40,502 nucleotides of DNA from Oxalobacteraceae bacterium (lineage in GTDB: Bacteria > Pseudomonadota > Gammaproteobacteria > Burkholderiales > Burkholderiaceae_D), in contig JAHFQV010000028.1 in assembly GCA_023259175.1 (NCBI GenBank), positions 1-40,502 on the forward strand, in the 5' to 3' direction. The notes beneath the pieces are model-generated. The model made no database searches, had not been told where the DNA came from, and was given only the letters and a program-made list of their open reading frames with translations. This document shows positions 1-8,435 of the stretch, one piece after another. Position numbers and translations under genes: made by a program. The first letter of the stretch is position 1; each line of letters begins with the position of its first letter.

Positions 1-1111
1 CCACATAATTGGCGCTAGGGCGGATAATTTTATTGTCGATACGTTGTTCGATCACATGCGCCGACCAGCCTGAAGTGCGGGCGATCACGAAGAGCGGCGT
101 AAACATCGCGGTCGGTACGCCCATCATGTGATAGGACACTGCCGAGAACCAATCGAGATTTGGAAACATTTTTTTAATGTCCCACATGACCGTTTCTAAA
201 CGCTCAGCAATGTCAAACATCTTGCTCGACCCTGCTTCTGAACTCAACTGACGCGCCACTTCCTTGATCACTTTATTGCGTGGATCGGATACCGTGTAGA
301 CCGGATGTCCAAAACCGATCACGACTTCCTTGTTTTCTACACGCTTTTTGATATCGGCTTCGGCTTCATCTGGATTGTCGTAACGCTTCTGAATTTCAAA
401 CGCAAATTCGTTGGCACCGCCATGTTTTGGTCCGCGCAAAGCACCGATCGCACCCGTGATCGCGGAATGGATATCCGAACCGGTTCCCGCAATAACGCGA
501 CTGGTAAACGTCGATGCGTTGAACTCATGTTCCGCGTAAAGTATCAAGGAAGTATGCATCGCACGCACCCAAGAAGCGCTGGGTTTTTCACCGTGCAGCA
601 GGTGCAGAAAATGACCGCCGATGGAATCATCATCGGTCTCCACCTCGATACGTTTTCCGTTATGACTGAAGTGGTACCAATACAAAAGCATGGAACCAAA
701 CGAAGCCATCAAGCGATCTGCGATATCGCGCGCGCCAGGAATATTGTGATCATCTTTCTCAGGCAAAGTACAACCCAATACCGACACGCCAGTCCGCATC
801 ACGTCCATAGGATGCGCCGACGCCGGCAAACTTTCCAAGGCAGACTTAAGATTGGCTGGCAAGCCGCGCAGGGATTTCAATTGCGCTTTATAGGCGCTCA
901 ACTCAGCCGCATTGGGCAATTTACCATGTACCAGCAAATGCGCAATTTCTTCAAATTCGCAAGCATCGGCCACGTCCAAAATATCGTAACCACGGTAATG
1001 CAAGTCATTACCGGTTTTACCGACGCTGCACAAAGCCGTGTTACCAGCAGCCACGCCAGATAAGGCGACGGATTTTTTTGGCTTAAATGTAGGGATTTCT
1101 GGTGTCGTCAT
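1..1111 (-). CDS. prpC: 2-methylcitrate synthase, 3' end cut by the window edge
   Basis: Condenses propionyl-CoA with oxaloacetate to 2-methylcitrate, the first committed step of the methylcitrate cycle in the cytoplasm. I translated 370 codons from ATG at 1109-1111; the end visible here (IIRPSANYV) is close to the normal C-terminus, so only about 15 residues should be missing. Citrate-synthase family catalytic residues are visible: H230 in the KHGGANE motif, H269 in GFGHPVY, and an earlier EHEFNAS segment near residue 195. The Shine-Dalgarno GGAGAA lies 6 nt before the ATG. It follows prpB on the same strand, 210 bp downstream, with a long inverted repeat in the gap. The prp context separates it from ordinary gltA. 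In related bacteria acnD and prpF follow, which would lie beyond the left edge. Confidence 0.95.
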   Translation of the reverse strand, partial: MTTPEIPTFKPKKSVALSGVAAGNTALCSVGKTGNDLHYRGYDILDVADACEFEEIAHLLVHGKLPNAAELSAYKAQLKSLRGLPANLKSALESLPASAHPMDVMRTGVSVLGCTLPEKDDHNIPGARDIADRLMASFGSMLLYWYHFSHNGKRIEVETDDDSIGGHFLHLLHGEKPSASWVRAMHTSLILYAEHEFNASTFTSRVIAGTGSDIHSAITGAIGALRGPKHGGANEFAFEIQKRYDNPDEAEADIKKRVENKEVVIGFGHPVYTVSDPRNKVIKEVARQLSSEAGSSKMFDIAERLETVMWDIKKMFPNLDWFSAVSYHMMGVPTAMFTPLFVIARTSGWSAHVIEQRIDNKIIRPSANYV

Positions 1112-1136
1112 TTTATTTCTCCAAATTAGATTTTTT

Positions 1137-1314
1137 AAAACCACTCAACACAGAGACACAGAGACACAGAGGAAAAACGAGAGAAATTGTGTCATGCTGT
1201 CTTTTGTTGAGATTGTTGTGAATAATTTTAAGTACCCGGATCTTCAGTAAACTAGTAAAGAGAAAGACCTCCGTCTTACCTCTGTGTCTCTGTGTCTCTG
1301 TGTTGAGAGGTTTT
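1137..1314. repeat. Long inverted repeat of family A inside the prpB-prpC gap
   Basis: Arms at 1137-1172 and 1279-1314 are inverted copies, with 29 perfectly paired bases (1144-1172 against 1279-1307) plus a few more after one mismatch. Each arm is built from an 8-base unit, CACAGAGA-like, after AAAACC-CTCAA. The loop is about 106 bases and shows no convincing gene. Relatives of this arm occur at 6942, 38090, 38931, 39853 and 40059. In a prpBC transcript it could form a strong hairpin between the two genes. Confidence 0.85.
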
Positions 1315-1321
1315 TACTTCT

Positions 1322-2212
1322 TTATTTATTCTTCTGCTGCGCAAATAAGGCATCGAGTTTTTGCTCGAAATCGTGATAATTTATGCGCTCGTACAATTCC
1401 ATCCGTGTTTGCATGGTATCGACCACATTTTTCTGCGTACCGTCACGCCGTATCGCCGTGTAGACGTTTTCCGCTGCTTTGTTCATGGCGCGGAAAGCGG
1501 ACAGTGGGTAGAGCACTAAACCGACATCGGCGGCGGCTAGTTCTTCTACGCTATACAAAGGGGTGGCACCAAATTCGGTGATATTGGCGAGGATAGGCAC
1601 TTGCACCGCTTGTGCGAATTGTTTGTACATCGCCAGTTCGGTGATCGCTTCTGGGAAAATCATATCCGCACCGGCTTCCACGCAAGCTAAAGCGCGTTCT
1701 ATGGCCGCTTCCAAGCCTTCTACTGCCAAGGCATCGGTGCGCGCCATGATGACGAAATTTTCATCGGTACGGGCATCGACCGCGGCTTTCACGCGGTCCA
1801 CCATTTCTTGCTTGCTGACGATTTCTTTGCCTGGGCGATGGCCACAACGCTTCGCGCCCACTTGGTCTTCAATATGCATCGCGGCAGCGCCAAACTTGAT
1901 CATGGATTTGACGGTACGTGCCACATTAAACGCGGAGGAACCGAAACCGGTATCGACATCGACCAGCAAAGGCAGATCACAGACATCGGTAATCCGGCGC
2001 ACATCGGTCAATACGTCGTCCAAATTGGAAATACCCAAGTCAGGCAAACCCAAAGAACCCGCGGCAACCCCACCGCCGGACAAATAAATCGCTTTAAAAC
2101 CTGCACGTTTTGCCAATAAAGCATGATTAGCATTGATCGCACCAACCACTTGCAAAGGTGATTCTTCTTGCATCGCCTTGCGGAAAGCTGCACCTGCGGA
2201 ATACTGAGTCAT
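1322..2212 (-). CDS. prpB: 2-methylisocitrate lyase
   Basis: Splits 2-methylisocitrate into pyruvate and succinate, the last step of the methylcitrate cycle. The 296-residue product has the same length as Escherichia coli PrpB. The isocitrate-lyase family loop K-R-C-G-H is present with catalytic C123; D58, D85 and D87 match the metal and substrate site ([20 protein letters not shown]). A longer reading frame begins at 2254, but ATG 2210-2212 is preferred because AGGAAC lies about 8 nt upstream, the product starts [10 protein letters not shown] as family members do, and the sigma54 promoter at 2245-2262 would fall inside the longer frame. It is first in the operon with prpC and divergent from prpR. 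Confidence 0.96.
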   Translation of the reverse strand: MTQYSAGAAFRKAMQEESPLQVVGAINANHALLAKRAGFKAIYLSGGGVAAGSLGLPDLGISNLDDVLTDVRRITDVCDLPLLVDVDTGFGSSAFNVARTVKSMIKFGAAAMHIEDQVGAKRCGHRPGKEIVSKQEMVDRVKAAVDARTDENFVIMARTDALAVEGLEAAIERALACVEAGADMIFPEAITELAMYKQFAQAVQVPILANITEFGATPLYSVEELAAADVGLVLYPLSAFRAMNKAAENVYTAIRRDGTQKNVVDTMQTRMELYERINYHDFEQKLDALFAQQKNK

Positions 2213-2244
2213 AGAGAGTTCCTTGATTGTTAATCTCCAAGGTA

Positions 2245-2262
2245 TTGCAAGCAACGTGCCAA
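2245..2262 (-). promoter_or_regulatory. Sigma54 (-24/-12) promoter of prpBC
   Basis: The minus strand reads TTGGCACGTTGCTTGCAA, an essentially perfect match to the RpoN consensus TGGCACG-N4-TTGCA with GG and GC correctly spaced. Transcription would begin near 2235, giving a leader of about 23 nt before the prpB ATG at 2212. The divergent neighbour prpR encodes a sigma54 activator, as expected for propionate-induced prp operons. Confidence 0.9.
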
Positions 2263-2369
2263 TTCAAGAAAATCATTCCATCAAACAACAGTTTCTTTAA
2301 AAATCAATACCTTATCCTGAGCTCAGCCAAATAAAAATTCATAACACAAGAAAAATGTCTCATAATTAC

Positions 2370-2416
2370 GTTTCACCTGAAACAAAATTCATGAAAAATG
2401 AAACATAATTGAAACA
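2370..2416. promoter_or_regulatory. Candidate PrpR enhancer (upstream activator) sites
   Basis: A perfect 6-bp dyad GTTTCA-CC-TGAAAC lies at 2370-2383. It is followed at 2400-2416 by two GAAAC half-sites spaced by ATAATT. They sit about 110-170 bp upstream of the -12/-24 element of prpB and just ahead of prpR, where an enhancer for a sigma54 activator is expected. The assignment to PrpR is inference from position and symmetry; no binding data were available. Confidence 0.55.
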
Positions 2417-2437
2417 TCGCTAAACCCTAGGACACAA

Positions 2438-4027
2438 ATGAATCGCCGCCCTTACCCGCCTACCCGCGATGGACAAGATAAACCCGTCATCTGGACGGTT
2501 TCGATTTCGCGTCTATTCGACTTATTTCGCGACATCATGGTCGAGTTCGATGCCCGCGCTGAAATCGAACCCATTCACATGGGATTCGAAGAAGCCGCAC
2601 AAGCACTCCGCGAACGTCTGCAAACGGAGCATTGTGACGCGGTCATCGCGGCAGGCTCGAACGGCGCTTATCTCAAGAACCGACTACCCGTCCCGGTCGT
2701 GATCGCTAAAGCTAGTGGCTTTGATGTGATGCAAGCACTGGCGCGCGCGCGCAAAATTTCGCCTGAGATTGGCATCATCACCTATCAGGAAACGATGCCA
2801 GAATTGGCTGACTTTAAATCTACCTTTGGTTTCAAACTAGAACAAAGAACCTACGTCACCGAAGAAGATGCGAAAGCGCAAATTAAAGAACTCAAAGCGA
2901 TGGGAATCCGCGCCATTGTAGGTGCCGGTTTAATCAGTGATTTGGCCGACGAAGCTGGCTTAAACGGTATTTTTATGTACTCTGCCAGCTCGATCCGACA
3001 TGCTTTTGAAGATGCTCTCGAAATAGCCCGTCTAACGCAATTGGAAAGCACACGAGACCGAATACGCGTCCCCAAAGAGAGTTTGCGAACACGCTACAGC
3101 TTAAACGAATTGCGCGGCGACTCACAGCAAATGCAAGACTTACGTAAAACCATCACCCTGTACGCTCGCTCCCCCGCGACAGTGCTCATTCAAGGTGAAA
3201 CCGGGAGTGGCAAAGAATTGGTCGCGCAGGCCTTGCACCGAGAAAGCGCGCGCGCCAAACATAGTTTTGTCGCAGTCAACTGCGGTGCCATTGCGGAGTC
3301 TTTGCTCGAATCAGAATTATTTGGTTACGAAGAAGGTGCTTTTACTGGATCGCGTCGCGGTGGTCGCGCCGGTCTCTTTGAGAGCGCGCATCGTGGCACT
3401 TTATTTTTGGATGAAATTGGTGAAATGCCCTTAGCTTTGCAGTCCCGTTTATTACGTGTTTTAGAAGAACAGGAAATTACCCGGGTCGGCGGTGTCAGGC
3501 CCATCCCAATCGATGTACGTATTATTTGCGCGAGTCACTGTGACATTGAACAAGCGATGCGAAACCGTCAGTTTCGTCCCGATCTTTTTTTCCGTTTGGC
3601 GGTGTTACGATTACAAATTCCTGCCTTGCGCGAGCGTCCAGATGATTTGGTAATTCTTGCGCAATGGTGTCTCAAGCAAGCGCTGGCCGCTTTAGGCAGC
3701 TCCACTCCTCCGAATTTACACGCCGAAATGCAAGCCTGCGCTGCCACCTTGCAAACTTACAGCTGGCCAGGGAATGTGCGCGAACTCCGCAATGCAATGG
3801 AAAGAGTGGCGCTCCATTTATTGGCGACACCCCTGCAAGCAATCACGCCTACACTTTTGACCAAGCTGATTCCCGAACTCGGCGCGCCTGCATCCCATGA
3901 AACAACAAAAACCGAAGAATCCCTACACGATTTGATGGAAAAGTTCGGCAATAAGCAAAAAAATGTAGCAAAATACTTGGGTATCAGTCGCACTACGCTT
4001 TGGCGGCGACTACAAAAAATGGGCTAA
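2438..4027 (+). CDS. prpR: Sigma54-dependent propionate catabolism activator
   Basis: Senses 2-methylcitrate (known for the family) and activates prpBC with sigma54. The 529 residues show the order PrpR_N sensor (about 15-195), AAA+ core (about 225-460) and a Fis-type helix-turn-helix at the C-terminus ([18 protein letters not shown]). Walker A GETGSGKE is at 253-260, the sigma54 contact loop GAFTG at 300-304 and Walker [11 protein letters not shown] at about 320-329; an R-finger region follows. AGGA stands 8 nt before the ATG. It is transcribed away from prpB across a 225-bp control region. An 8- to 9-bp hairpin without a T-run follows the stop codon. Confidence 0.95.
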   Translation: MNRRPYPPTRDGQDKPVIWTVSISRLFDLFRDIMVEFDARAEIEPIHMGFEEAAQALRERLQTEHCDAVIAAGSNGAYLKNRLPVPVVIAKASGFDVMQALARARKISPEIGIITYQETMPELADFKSTFGFKLEQRTYVTEEDAKAQIKELKAMGIRAIVGAGLISDLADEAGLNGIFMYSASSIRHAFEDALEIARLTQLESTRDRIRVPKESLRTRYSLNELRGDSQQMQDLRKTITLYARSPATVLIQGETGSGKELVAQALHRESARAKHSFVAVNCGAIAESLLESELFGYEEGAFTGSRRGGRAGLFESAHRGTLFLDEIGEMPLALQSRLLRVLEEQEITRVGGVRPIPIDVRIICASHCDIEQAMRNRQFRPDLFFRLAVLRLQIPALRERPDDLVILAQWCLKQALAALGSSTPPNLHAEMQACAATLQTYSWPGNVRELRNAMERVALHLLATPLQAITPTLLTKLIPELGAPASHETTKTEESLHDLMEKFGNKQKNVAKYLGISRTTLWRRLQKMG

Positions 4028-4031
4028 GACT

Positions 4032-4053
4032 TAAGTAGCTTTGTAGCTACTTA
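4032..4053 (+). other. Hairpin downstream of prpR
   Basis: TAAGTAGCT and AGCTACTTA pair perfectly around a TTGT loop, starting 4 bases after the prpR stop. No T-run follows, so intrinsic termination is uncertain; it may be a 3'-end protecting hairpin. Confidence 0.45.
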
Positions 4054-4185
4054 GACCTAGGTTTATCAACATTTTTGAAATTCATCGAAGCGTCGAAAAT
4101 AGTGCTACCTCCGCGTTTTCGAGAAATGGCCGTAATTTAATCGGTAGTTTTGGTTTAACAACCCTACGGTAATTTACAAAAAAAT

Positions 4186-4554
4186 ATGAGCGCCCCAAAA
4201 AAATTATTGATCGTCGATGACAGCAAAGTCTCGCGCATGGTGATACGCGCCCGCGTCAAGCAACTACATCCGGATTGGGACATCATCGAAGCCACCCATG
4301 GCGAAGAAAGCATCGCCTTAGCGCAGCAACACTGTCCCGATTTCTGCACTATGGATATTAATATGCCGGGCATGCCGGGGACACAGGCGGCCGAGCAAAT
4401 CTTGAAAACGGTGCCGCACATCCGCTTGGTTATTTTCACTGCCAACATCCAATCGAGTTTTCGAGAACGGGCCAGCGCATTAGGGGTCGCCTTCGTTGCC
4501 AAGCCGGTCACGGAAAAGTCGATTTTTGAAACCCTCGCTTATTTTCAGGAATAA
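4186..4554 (+). CDS. Stand-alone CheY-like response regulator
   Basis: A single receiver domain of 122 residues with no output domain. The acidic pair D11-D12, phosphorylation site D57 (MDINMPGMPG), T85 and K106 (VAKPVT) are all in place, so it should accept phosphate from a histidine kinase. It is the first gene of a compact operon: the CheC-like gene starts 2 nt after its stop, and a GGDEF gene overlaps that. The context suggests a phospho-relay in which the next gene dephosphorylates this protein. The partner kinase is not encoded nearby on this strand. Confidence 0.9.
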   Translation: MSAPKKLLIVDDSKVSRMVIRARVKQLHPDWDIIEATHGEESIALAQQHCPDFCTMDINMPGMPGTQAAEQILKTVPHIRLVIFTANIQSSFRERASALGVAFVAKPVTEKSIFETLAYFQE

Positions 4555-4555
4555 C

Positions 4556-5167
4556 GTGAACATCTTGAACGAACTTCAGATTGATGCCTTAGCCGAGGTT
4601 TTTAATGTCGGTGCGGGTAGAGCTGCGGCGAGCCTGAGCGAAATTGTCAATGACGAAGTTCATCTCTCCGTACCCAGTATTGAAGTTAAAAAAACTTTAG
4701 ATGTCGACGCAAGTTTAGTGGAAGTTCGAAGTGATAAATTCGGCGTTGTAAGCCAGTTCTTTTCCGGCCCATTTGATGCGCAAGCACTTCTGCTATTTAG
4801 TGAAATGAATACCCTGGAAATCGTTCGCGATATGATGGGGTCGCAAATGAGCGTGGAAGAAATCGCGGAATTTGAACAAGAAGCCATGTGCGAATTGGGC
4901 AATATTATTTTAAATGCCTGTCTCTCAGCGATGGCCGATATGCTGCAAGTGACGCTGCATTGTTCGCTTCCAAATTACAAAATTTCCTCAACAGGCGAAA
5001 TCGTCAAAGGCCTGCGCAATGCGCACGACGAACCTTATCTAATCGTTTTGCATATCGACCTCGCCATCGAAAAAAAGCAATCTGAAGGCAGGCTCATTTT
5101 TCTACTGAGTTCCATGTCGCTCAACAGCCTAATTGAACACATAGAACGCTTCTTAGGGCATATTTGA
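4556..5167 (+). CDS. CheC-family protein (putative CheY-P phosphatase)
   Basis: A 203-residue cytoplasmic protein with the two pseudo-repeated phosphatase motifs of CheC: D10-xxx-E14-xx-N17 and E109-xxx-E113-xx-N116, so both predicted active sites keep Glu and Asn. The longer frame from 4496 would overlap the receiver gene; the GTG at 4556-4558 is chosen because AGGA is 5-8 nt upstream and the product begins NILNELQIDALAEVFNVG, as CheC proteins do. It overlaps the next gene by one base (TGATG). Known CheC/CheX/FliY proteins remove phosphate from CheY, so the receiver encoded just before is the obvious substrate. No CheD, CheA or MCP gene is nearby. Confidence 0.85.
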   Translation: MNILNELQIDALAEVFNVGAGRAAASLSEIVNDEVHLSVPSIEVKKTLDVDASLVEVRSDKFGVVSQFFSGPFDAQALLLFSEMNTLEIVRDMMGSQMSVEEIAEFEQEAMCELGNIILNACLSAMADMLQVTLHCSLPNYKISSTGEIVKGLRNAHDEPYLIVLHIDLAIEKKQSEGRLIFLLSSMSLNSLIEHIERFLGHI

Positions 5168-6156
5168 TGGACGTATTGGCTGGCTTCCACGACAGTATTT
5201 TTGATAGCATCAATATCGGTTTAATCGTCGTTGATGCGCAGGAAAATATCGTTTTGTGGAATGAATGGATGGTCAAGCATTCCGGTGTCAGCCAAAAAGT
5301 AGCCCTAGGTCGAGACTTGACGTCAGTTTTCTCTAGGCCGCCTACACATGCTTTCGCCTCCGCCCTCAAAACCACGATGCAATACGGCTTACCCGCAGTT
5401 CTCTCCCATGCTTTGCATCAATCACCTTTGGCACTATTCGTTTCTGATCTGGGTGAAAATGCGAGCGCTCAGGTACACCAATCCATTACCATTTCCGAAC
5501 TCATACACGATAACGCTCAACGTTTCTGCCTCATACAAATTAATGACTCAAGCGCTGCGATCAAACGCGAACAAATTTTGCGCTCGCATTCTGACACGCT
5601 CAAACGCGATGCCACCACCGATAGTTTGACCGGCATTTTCAATCGTCGTTTTTTCGATGAACACTACAAAATCGCTTTAGGCCAAGCCGTCCGAAAGAAA
5701 TTACCGATGTCGATTTTCATGGTCGATGTCGATCACTTCAAACAATACAACGACCACTTCGGTCATCCGACTGGCGATAAAGTATTAATTCAAATCGCTG
5801 CCGTTTTAAAAGCCCAAATTTCGCGCTCTTCCGACCTCTTAGCGCGTTATGGCGGCGAAGAATTCGTTTTAATTTTGCCGGACATGACCCAAGAAGTGGG
5901 CGCGCAATTTGCGGATAAATTGGTCACCTCAGTGGCGCGACTCAAAGTCAAACATCCAAAATCCCCAGTAGGATTACACGTTAGTATCAGCGTTGGTTAC
6001 AGCACTTATGAACCTGAAAAACATCAAGAAGTATCTGCCTTGATTGACGCGGCCGATATTGCGCTGTACAAAGCTAAGGAAATGGGGCGCAACCGTTCTG
6101 CATTCAAAGCTTTAGAAACCCTGATCAACCACCGTGGAAACTTCGCCCGAGAATGA
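5167..6156 (+). CDS. PAS-GGDEF diguanylate cyclase
   Basis: Predicted to make cyclic di-GMP from two GTP. The 329-residue protein has an N-terminal PAS-like sensor (about 8-128, starting SINIGLIVVDAQENIVLWN), a short linker helix, and a GGDEF domain (about 145-315). The active-site signature is GGEEF at 229-233 and the inhibitory I-site RSSD at 220-223 is five residues upstream, so product feedback is expected. There is no signal peptide or membrane segment. ATG 5167-5169 overlaps the stop of the CheC-like gene. The operon implies that the receiver/phosphatase pair tunes this enzyme, but a direct interaction is only inferred. Confidence 0.92.
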   Translation: MDVLAGFHDSIFDSINIGLIVVDAQENIVLWNEWMVKHSGVSQKVALGRDLTSVFSRPPTHAFASALKTTMQYGLPAVLSHALHQSPLALFVSDLGENASAQVHQSITISELIHDNAQRFCLIQINDSSAAIKREQILRSHSDTLKRDATTDSLTGIFNRRFFDEHYKIALGQAVRKKLPMSIFMVDVDHFKQYNDHFGHPTGDKVLIQIAAVLKAQISRSSDLLARYGGEEFVLILPDMTQEVGAQFADKLVTSVARLKVKHPKSPVGLHVSISVGYSTYEPEKHQEVSALIDAADIALYKAKEMGRNRSAFKALETLINHRGNFARE

Positions 6157-6210
6157 ACAAACTCCACTTTTTCAATTCCTTTCTTCACTGACATTACTTC
6201 TTCACCCACT

Positions 6211-6912
6211 ATGCTAAAGATTTCGGCTACACCACTCCCACCGATTCCATTATCCGCCCCACGACTCAGCTACGAAGCGCTAGAACAAGGTAAAAACTAT
6301 TGGGTGATTGACGATGTTTTCCCCGATCCCATGACCATTGCAGAACGTTGTTTTACCTACCCACAATGGGAATACGGCGCGCCCTACCAACCGGAAAGTT
6401 GGCCCGGCATGCGTTTTCATGGCGCACTCAATCAAGATGAACTTCAGCATATCGAATCCTTAGTGAAAAAACTAATCGGCAAAGACAAACTATGGATAGA
6501 ACAGCCGCCAGGCGGCTTGCGTCTCGATTGCAATGTCGCACAATTGGTGGGCGCAACTGAAAGCACATCGCATCCGCACACCGACAGTCGAAAACTCTGC
6601 CGCTATGCCTGCGTCATTTACCTCAGCCCAAATCCCGCAGCCAATTCCGGCACCAGCTTTTGTCGTCTGCGTTACCCGAACGGAGCCATAGGCGGCAATA
6701 TGGTCGCAGCGCCACATAATAATTTGGTCGATGCATTAAAAGTCAAAGCACTGCCGATTCAGGCGTGGTACGAAGACCTGCGCGTCGAGAATGTGTTCAA
6801 TCGCATGATTTTGTACAAGGCCAATTTTGTCCACTGCGCGACCGGCTATTTCGGCAAAGAACTGCGTGAAAAGCGACTCACCACAGTGTTCTTCTGGATG
6901 ACCGAGGACTAA
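6211..6912 (+). CDS. DUF6445-like protein, possible 2OG-Fe(II) oxygenase fold
   Basis: A soluble 233-residue protein without a signal peptide. A likely iron facial triad can be seen: H123-x-D125 in SHPHTDSRK and H208 in NFVHCATGYFG, followed by R222, which could bind 2-oxoglutarate. That spacing and the double-strand-helix-like pattern resemble DUF6445 / prolyl-hydroxylase-like proteins, often found near tryptophan halogenase-type genes; here no such neighbour exists. The substrate is unknown. No strong ribosome site precedes the ATG, so the start is less certain. It is read in the same direction as the GGDEF gene, 54 bp behind it, and ends at a long gene-free stretch. Confidence 0.6.
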   Translation: MLKISATPLPPIPLSAPRLSYEALEQGKNYWVIDDVFPDPMTIAERCFTYPQWEYGAPYQPESWPGMRFHGALNQDELQHIESLVKKLIGKDKLWIEQPPGGLRLDCNVAQLVGATESTSHPHTDSRKLCRYACVIYLSPNPAANSGTSFCRLRYPNGAIGGNMVAAPHNNLVDALKVKALPIQAWYEDLRVENVFNRMILYKANFVHCATGYFGKELREKRLTTVFFWMTED

Positions 6913-6941
6913 GAAAGCGCGAACGCATGAAGGGAAAAATT

Positions 6942-6977
6942 AAAACCTCTCAACACAGAGGCGCAGAGACACAGAGG
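6942..6977. repeat. Single arm of repeat family A
   Basis: AAAACCTCTCAACACAGAGG and the following GCGCAGAGACACAGAGG match the arm at 1137-1172 with a few changes. I see no inverted partner downstream, so this copy is a half element or a decayed one. Confidence 0.7.
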
Positions 6978-7271
6978 AAAAGCAGGAGGAATCGATTTTT
7001 TCTGTTTTTTCAATTTACTAGGGAAACGCGGATTTATTCGTATGCGCGTTCGAGCCCAAAATGGGATGAGTTTGGCAGCAACATTTCCGCAGGGTGCCAA
7101 GCAAGGGAATTTGCTGCCAAAATCTCTCCCGCCATTAACAACTTAAGGCCAAGCCCGGAGAAAAATTCCATTTTCTCGTTGATCAAGGTCGCAAATTCAA
7201 TCTTAAAAAATGGGGTTTCGCGCTTGTCGAATCATTCCACGCTTCCCGTTTTTTATCAGCACATAAAAATG
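6978..7271. other. Gene-free stretch with an 11-bp inverted repeat
   Basis: No credible gene on either strand. TTTGGCAGCAA (7071-7081) pairs with TTGCTGCCAAA (7111-7121) around a 29-base loop whose inner bases pair further in part, so a stem-loop of about 51 bases is possible. The rest looks like decayed intergenic DNA between the DUF6445-like gene and the MITE. Confidence 0.4.
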
Positions 7272-7276
7272 TTTAA

Positions 7277-7401
7277 CCGAGATTTTACGGTCATTTTCGC
7301 GTGATTTTATTTTCCCATAGCTCGCTATGGGAAAATAAAATCACGCAAAACTGCCTCGCAAACTCATCCGTCACCATCTCAAACCCTAATGGAAATCTCG
7401 G
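7277..7401. mobile_element. MITE copy 1 (125 bp, internally shortened)
   Basis: Ends are CCGAGATTT and its complement, and the element is flanked on both sides by TTTAA (7272-7276 and 7402-7406), a likely target-site duplication. The centre is a perfect 22-bp palindromic stem (7299-7320 with 7325-7346) around a 4-base loop. It is the inverse orientation of the copy at 32133-32304 and lacks about 47 bases of one arm; the loss lies between two AAAATC-like words, as if by slippage. It codes for nothing, so it would need a transposase in trans. Confidence 0.8.
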
Positions 7402-7406
7402 TTTAA

Positions 7407-7588
7407 CTCAAACAAAAAAATTCGACACAACTCGTTTTCGTTGTTGTGCCAAAGCAGGGGCGGTCTCGGTCACTACTACCAGCATGCCCATCGCAATTTT
7501 CTCACAAAAAGACCATTAAGCAGTCGGTGGTGCCCCCCGGAGCTGGACTCTTCGAGGTCTAGCGACGGGCTGCAAAGCGCGGACCGAT
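7407..7588. other. Gene-free tail up to the SDR stop codon
   Basis: No gene seen. A short imperfect hairpin (CACAAC...GTTGTG, near 7428-7450) is visible. From about 7500 rightward the sequence becomes visibly more GC-rich, marking the left edge of the efflux block. Confidence 0.35.
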
Positions 7589-8395
7589 TCAGGCGAGCCC
7601 GAACGTTTTCCTCAAGCCTTTCTCGACCGGGCCAGCGGGCATGAAGCGGCGCAGCTTGGATAGAAGAGAGGCCTCGCCTTTGGGCGTATGACGCATCTTC
7701 CACTTCCCTAATGCGGCTTCGACAATCGTAGTGGCGACTCCGTCAGGCTGTGGTGCCTTTTGGACTTTGCTCTGGATCGCCTGGGATACGATTCCAAACT
7801 CTTTATTGTAGTCAGGAATTCTGACGGTAGTCTGGGGCGCATTGAGATCCAAGTTGGTCTTAGTAAAGGATGGTTCGACAAGTGCCACGCGGATGCCGAA
7901 TTGGCGCACCTCGTGATCTAAGGTTTCGGACAATCCTTCTACGGCATGCTTGGAAGCCGAATAGAGCGCCATGTACGGTGCAGGCAGAAAGCCCAGCACC
8001 GAGCTGACGTTGACAATGCGACCGGAACGCTGCTCGCGCATGTACGGCAGCACGGCCTTGATCATGCGCAAGAGGCCGAAGAGGTTGGTGTTGAACAGCG
8101 TCTGGGCTTCGGCAATCGACGTCTCTTCCGTTGCTCCCAACAGGGTCACACCCGCACTATTGACCAACACGTCGATGCGATTAGCTTGCGCGATAATCGT
8201 CTCGATTGCACGCTCAATCGACGCTTCGTTACAGATATCCATCTCGATGAGTACAACGTCAGGTATCGCTTGCGCTTTTGCCGTGTTGCGCACGGTGCCA
8301 AATACTCGGCAACCTTGCTTAGCAAACTTCATCGCGGCGGCACGCCCAATGCCTGACGATACACCGGTAATGAGGACAACTTTAGAATTCGACAT
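7589..8395 (-). CDS. Short-chain dehydrogenase/reductase (classical SDR)
   Basis: A 268-residue NAD(P)-dependent oxidoreductase with a Rossmann fold. Glycine motif TGVSSGIG at 10-17, NSAG at 79-82, catalytic S132, and Y145-x3-K149 (YSASK) are all present, so it should be active. R36 after the second strand hints at NADPH preference, which is inference. AGGAA lies about 7 nt before the ATG. It is the last gene of the efflux operon, 40 bp behind the pump gene and on the same strand, so it probably shares TetR control. The substrate cannot be read from sequence; it may modify a compound also exported by the pump. Confidence 0.9.
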   Translation of the reverse strand: MSNSKVVLITGVSSGIGRAAAMKFAKQGCRVFGTVRNTAKAQAIPDVVLIEMDICNEASIERAIETIIAQANRIDVLVNSAGVTLLGATEETSIAEAQTLFNTNLFGLLRMIKAVLPYMREQRSGRIVNVSSVLGFLPAPYMALYSASKHAVEGLSETLDHEVRQFGIRVALVEPSFTKTNLDLNAPQTTVRIPDYNKEFGIVSQAIQSKVQKAPQPDGVATTIVEAALGKWKMRHTPKGEASLLSKLRRFMPAGPVEKGLRKTFGLA

Positions 8396-8435
8396 GGCAG
8401 TTCCTTTTGTATGGTGAATTGAAATGTGGGGATGA

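Noticed and set aside
305-1063. A 252-codon plus-strand reading frame at the left end
   Set aside because: It is the antisense shadow of prpC, whose minus-strand translation is a clear 2-methylcitrate synthase with catalytic motifs.
1137-1314. CRISPR-like look of the short repeated units
   Set aside because: The repeats are contiguous 8-base units arranged as an inverted pair; there are no unique spacers of uniform length and no cas genes.
7589-8395. The SDR being 3-oxoacyl-ACP reductase FabG
   Set aside because: It sits in an efflux operon, is longer than FabG at 268 residues, and its C-terminal half does not look like FabG, so only the superfamily is claimed.
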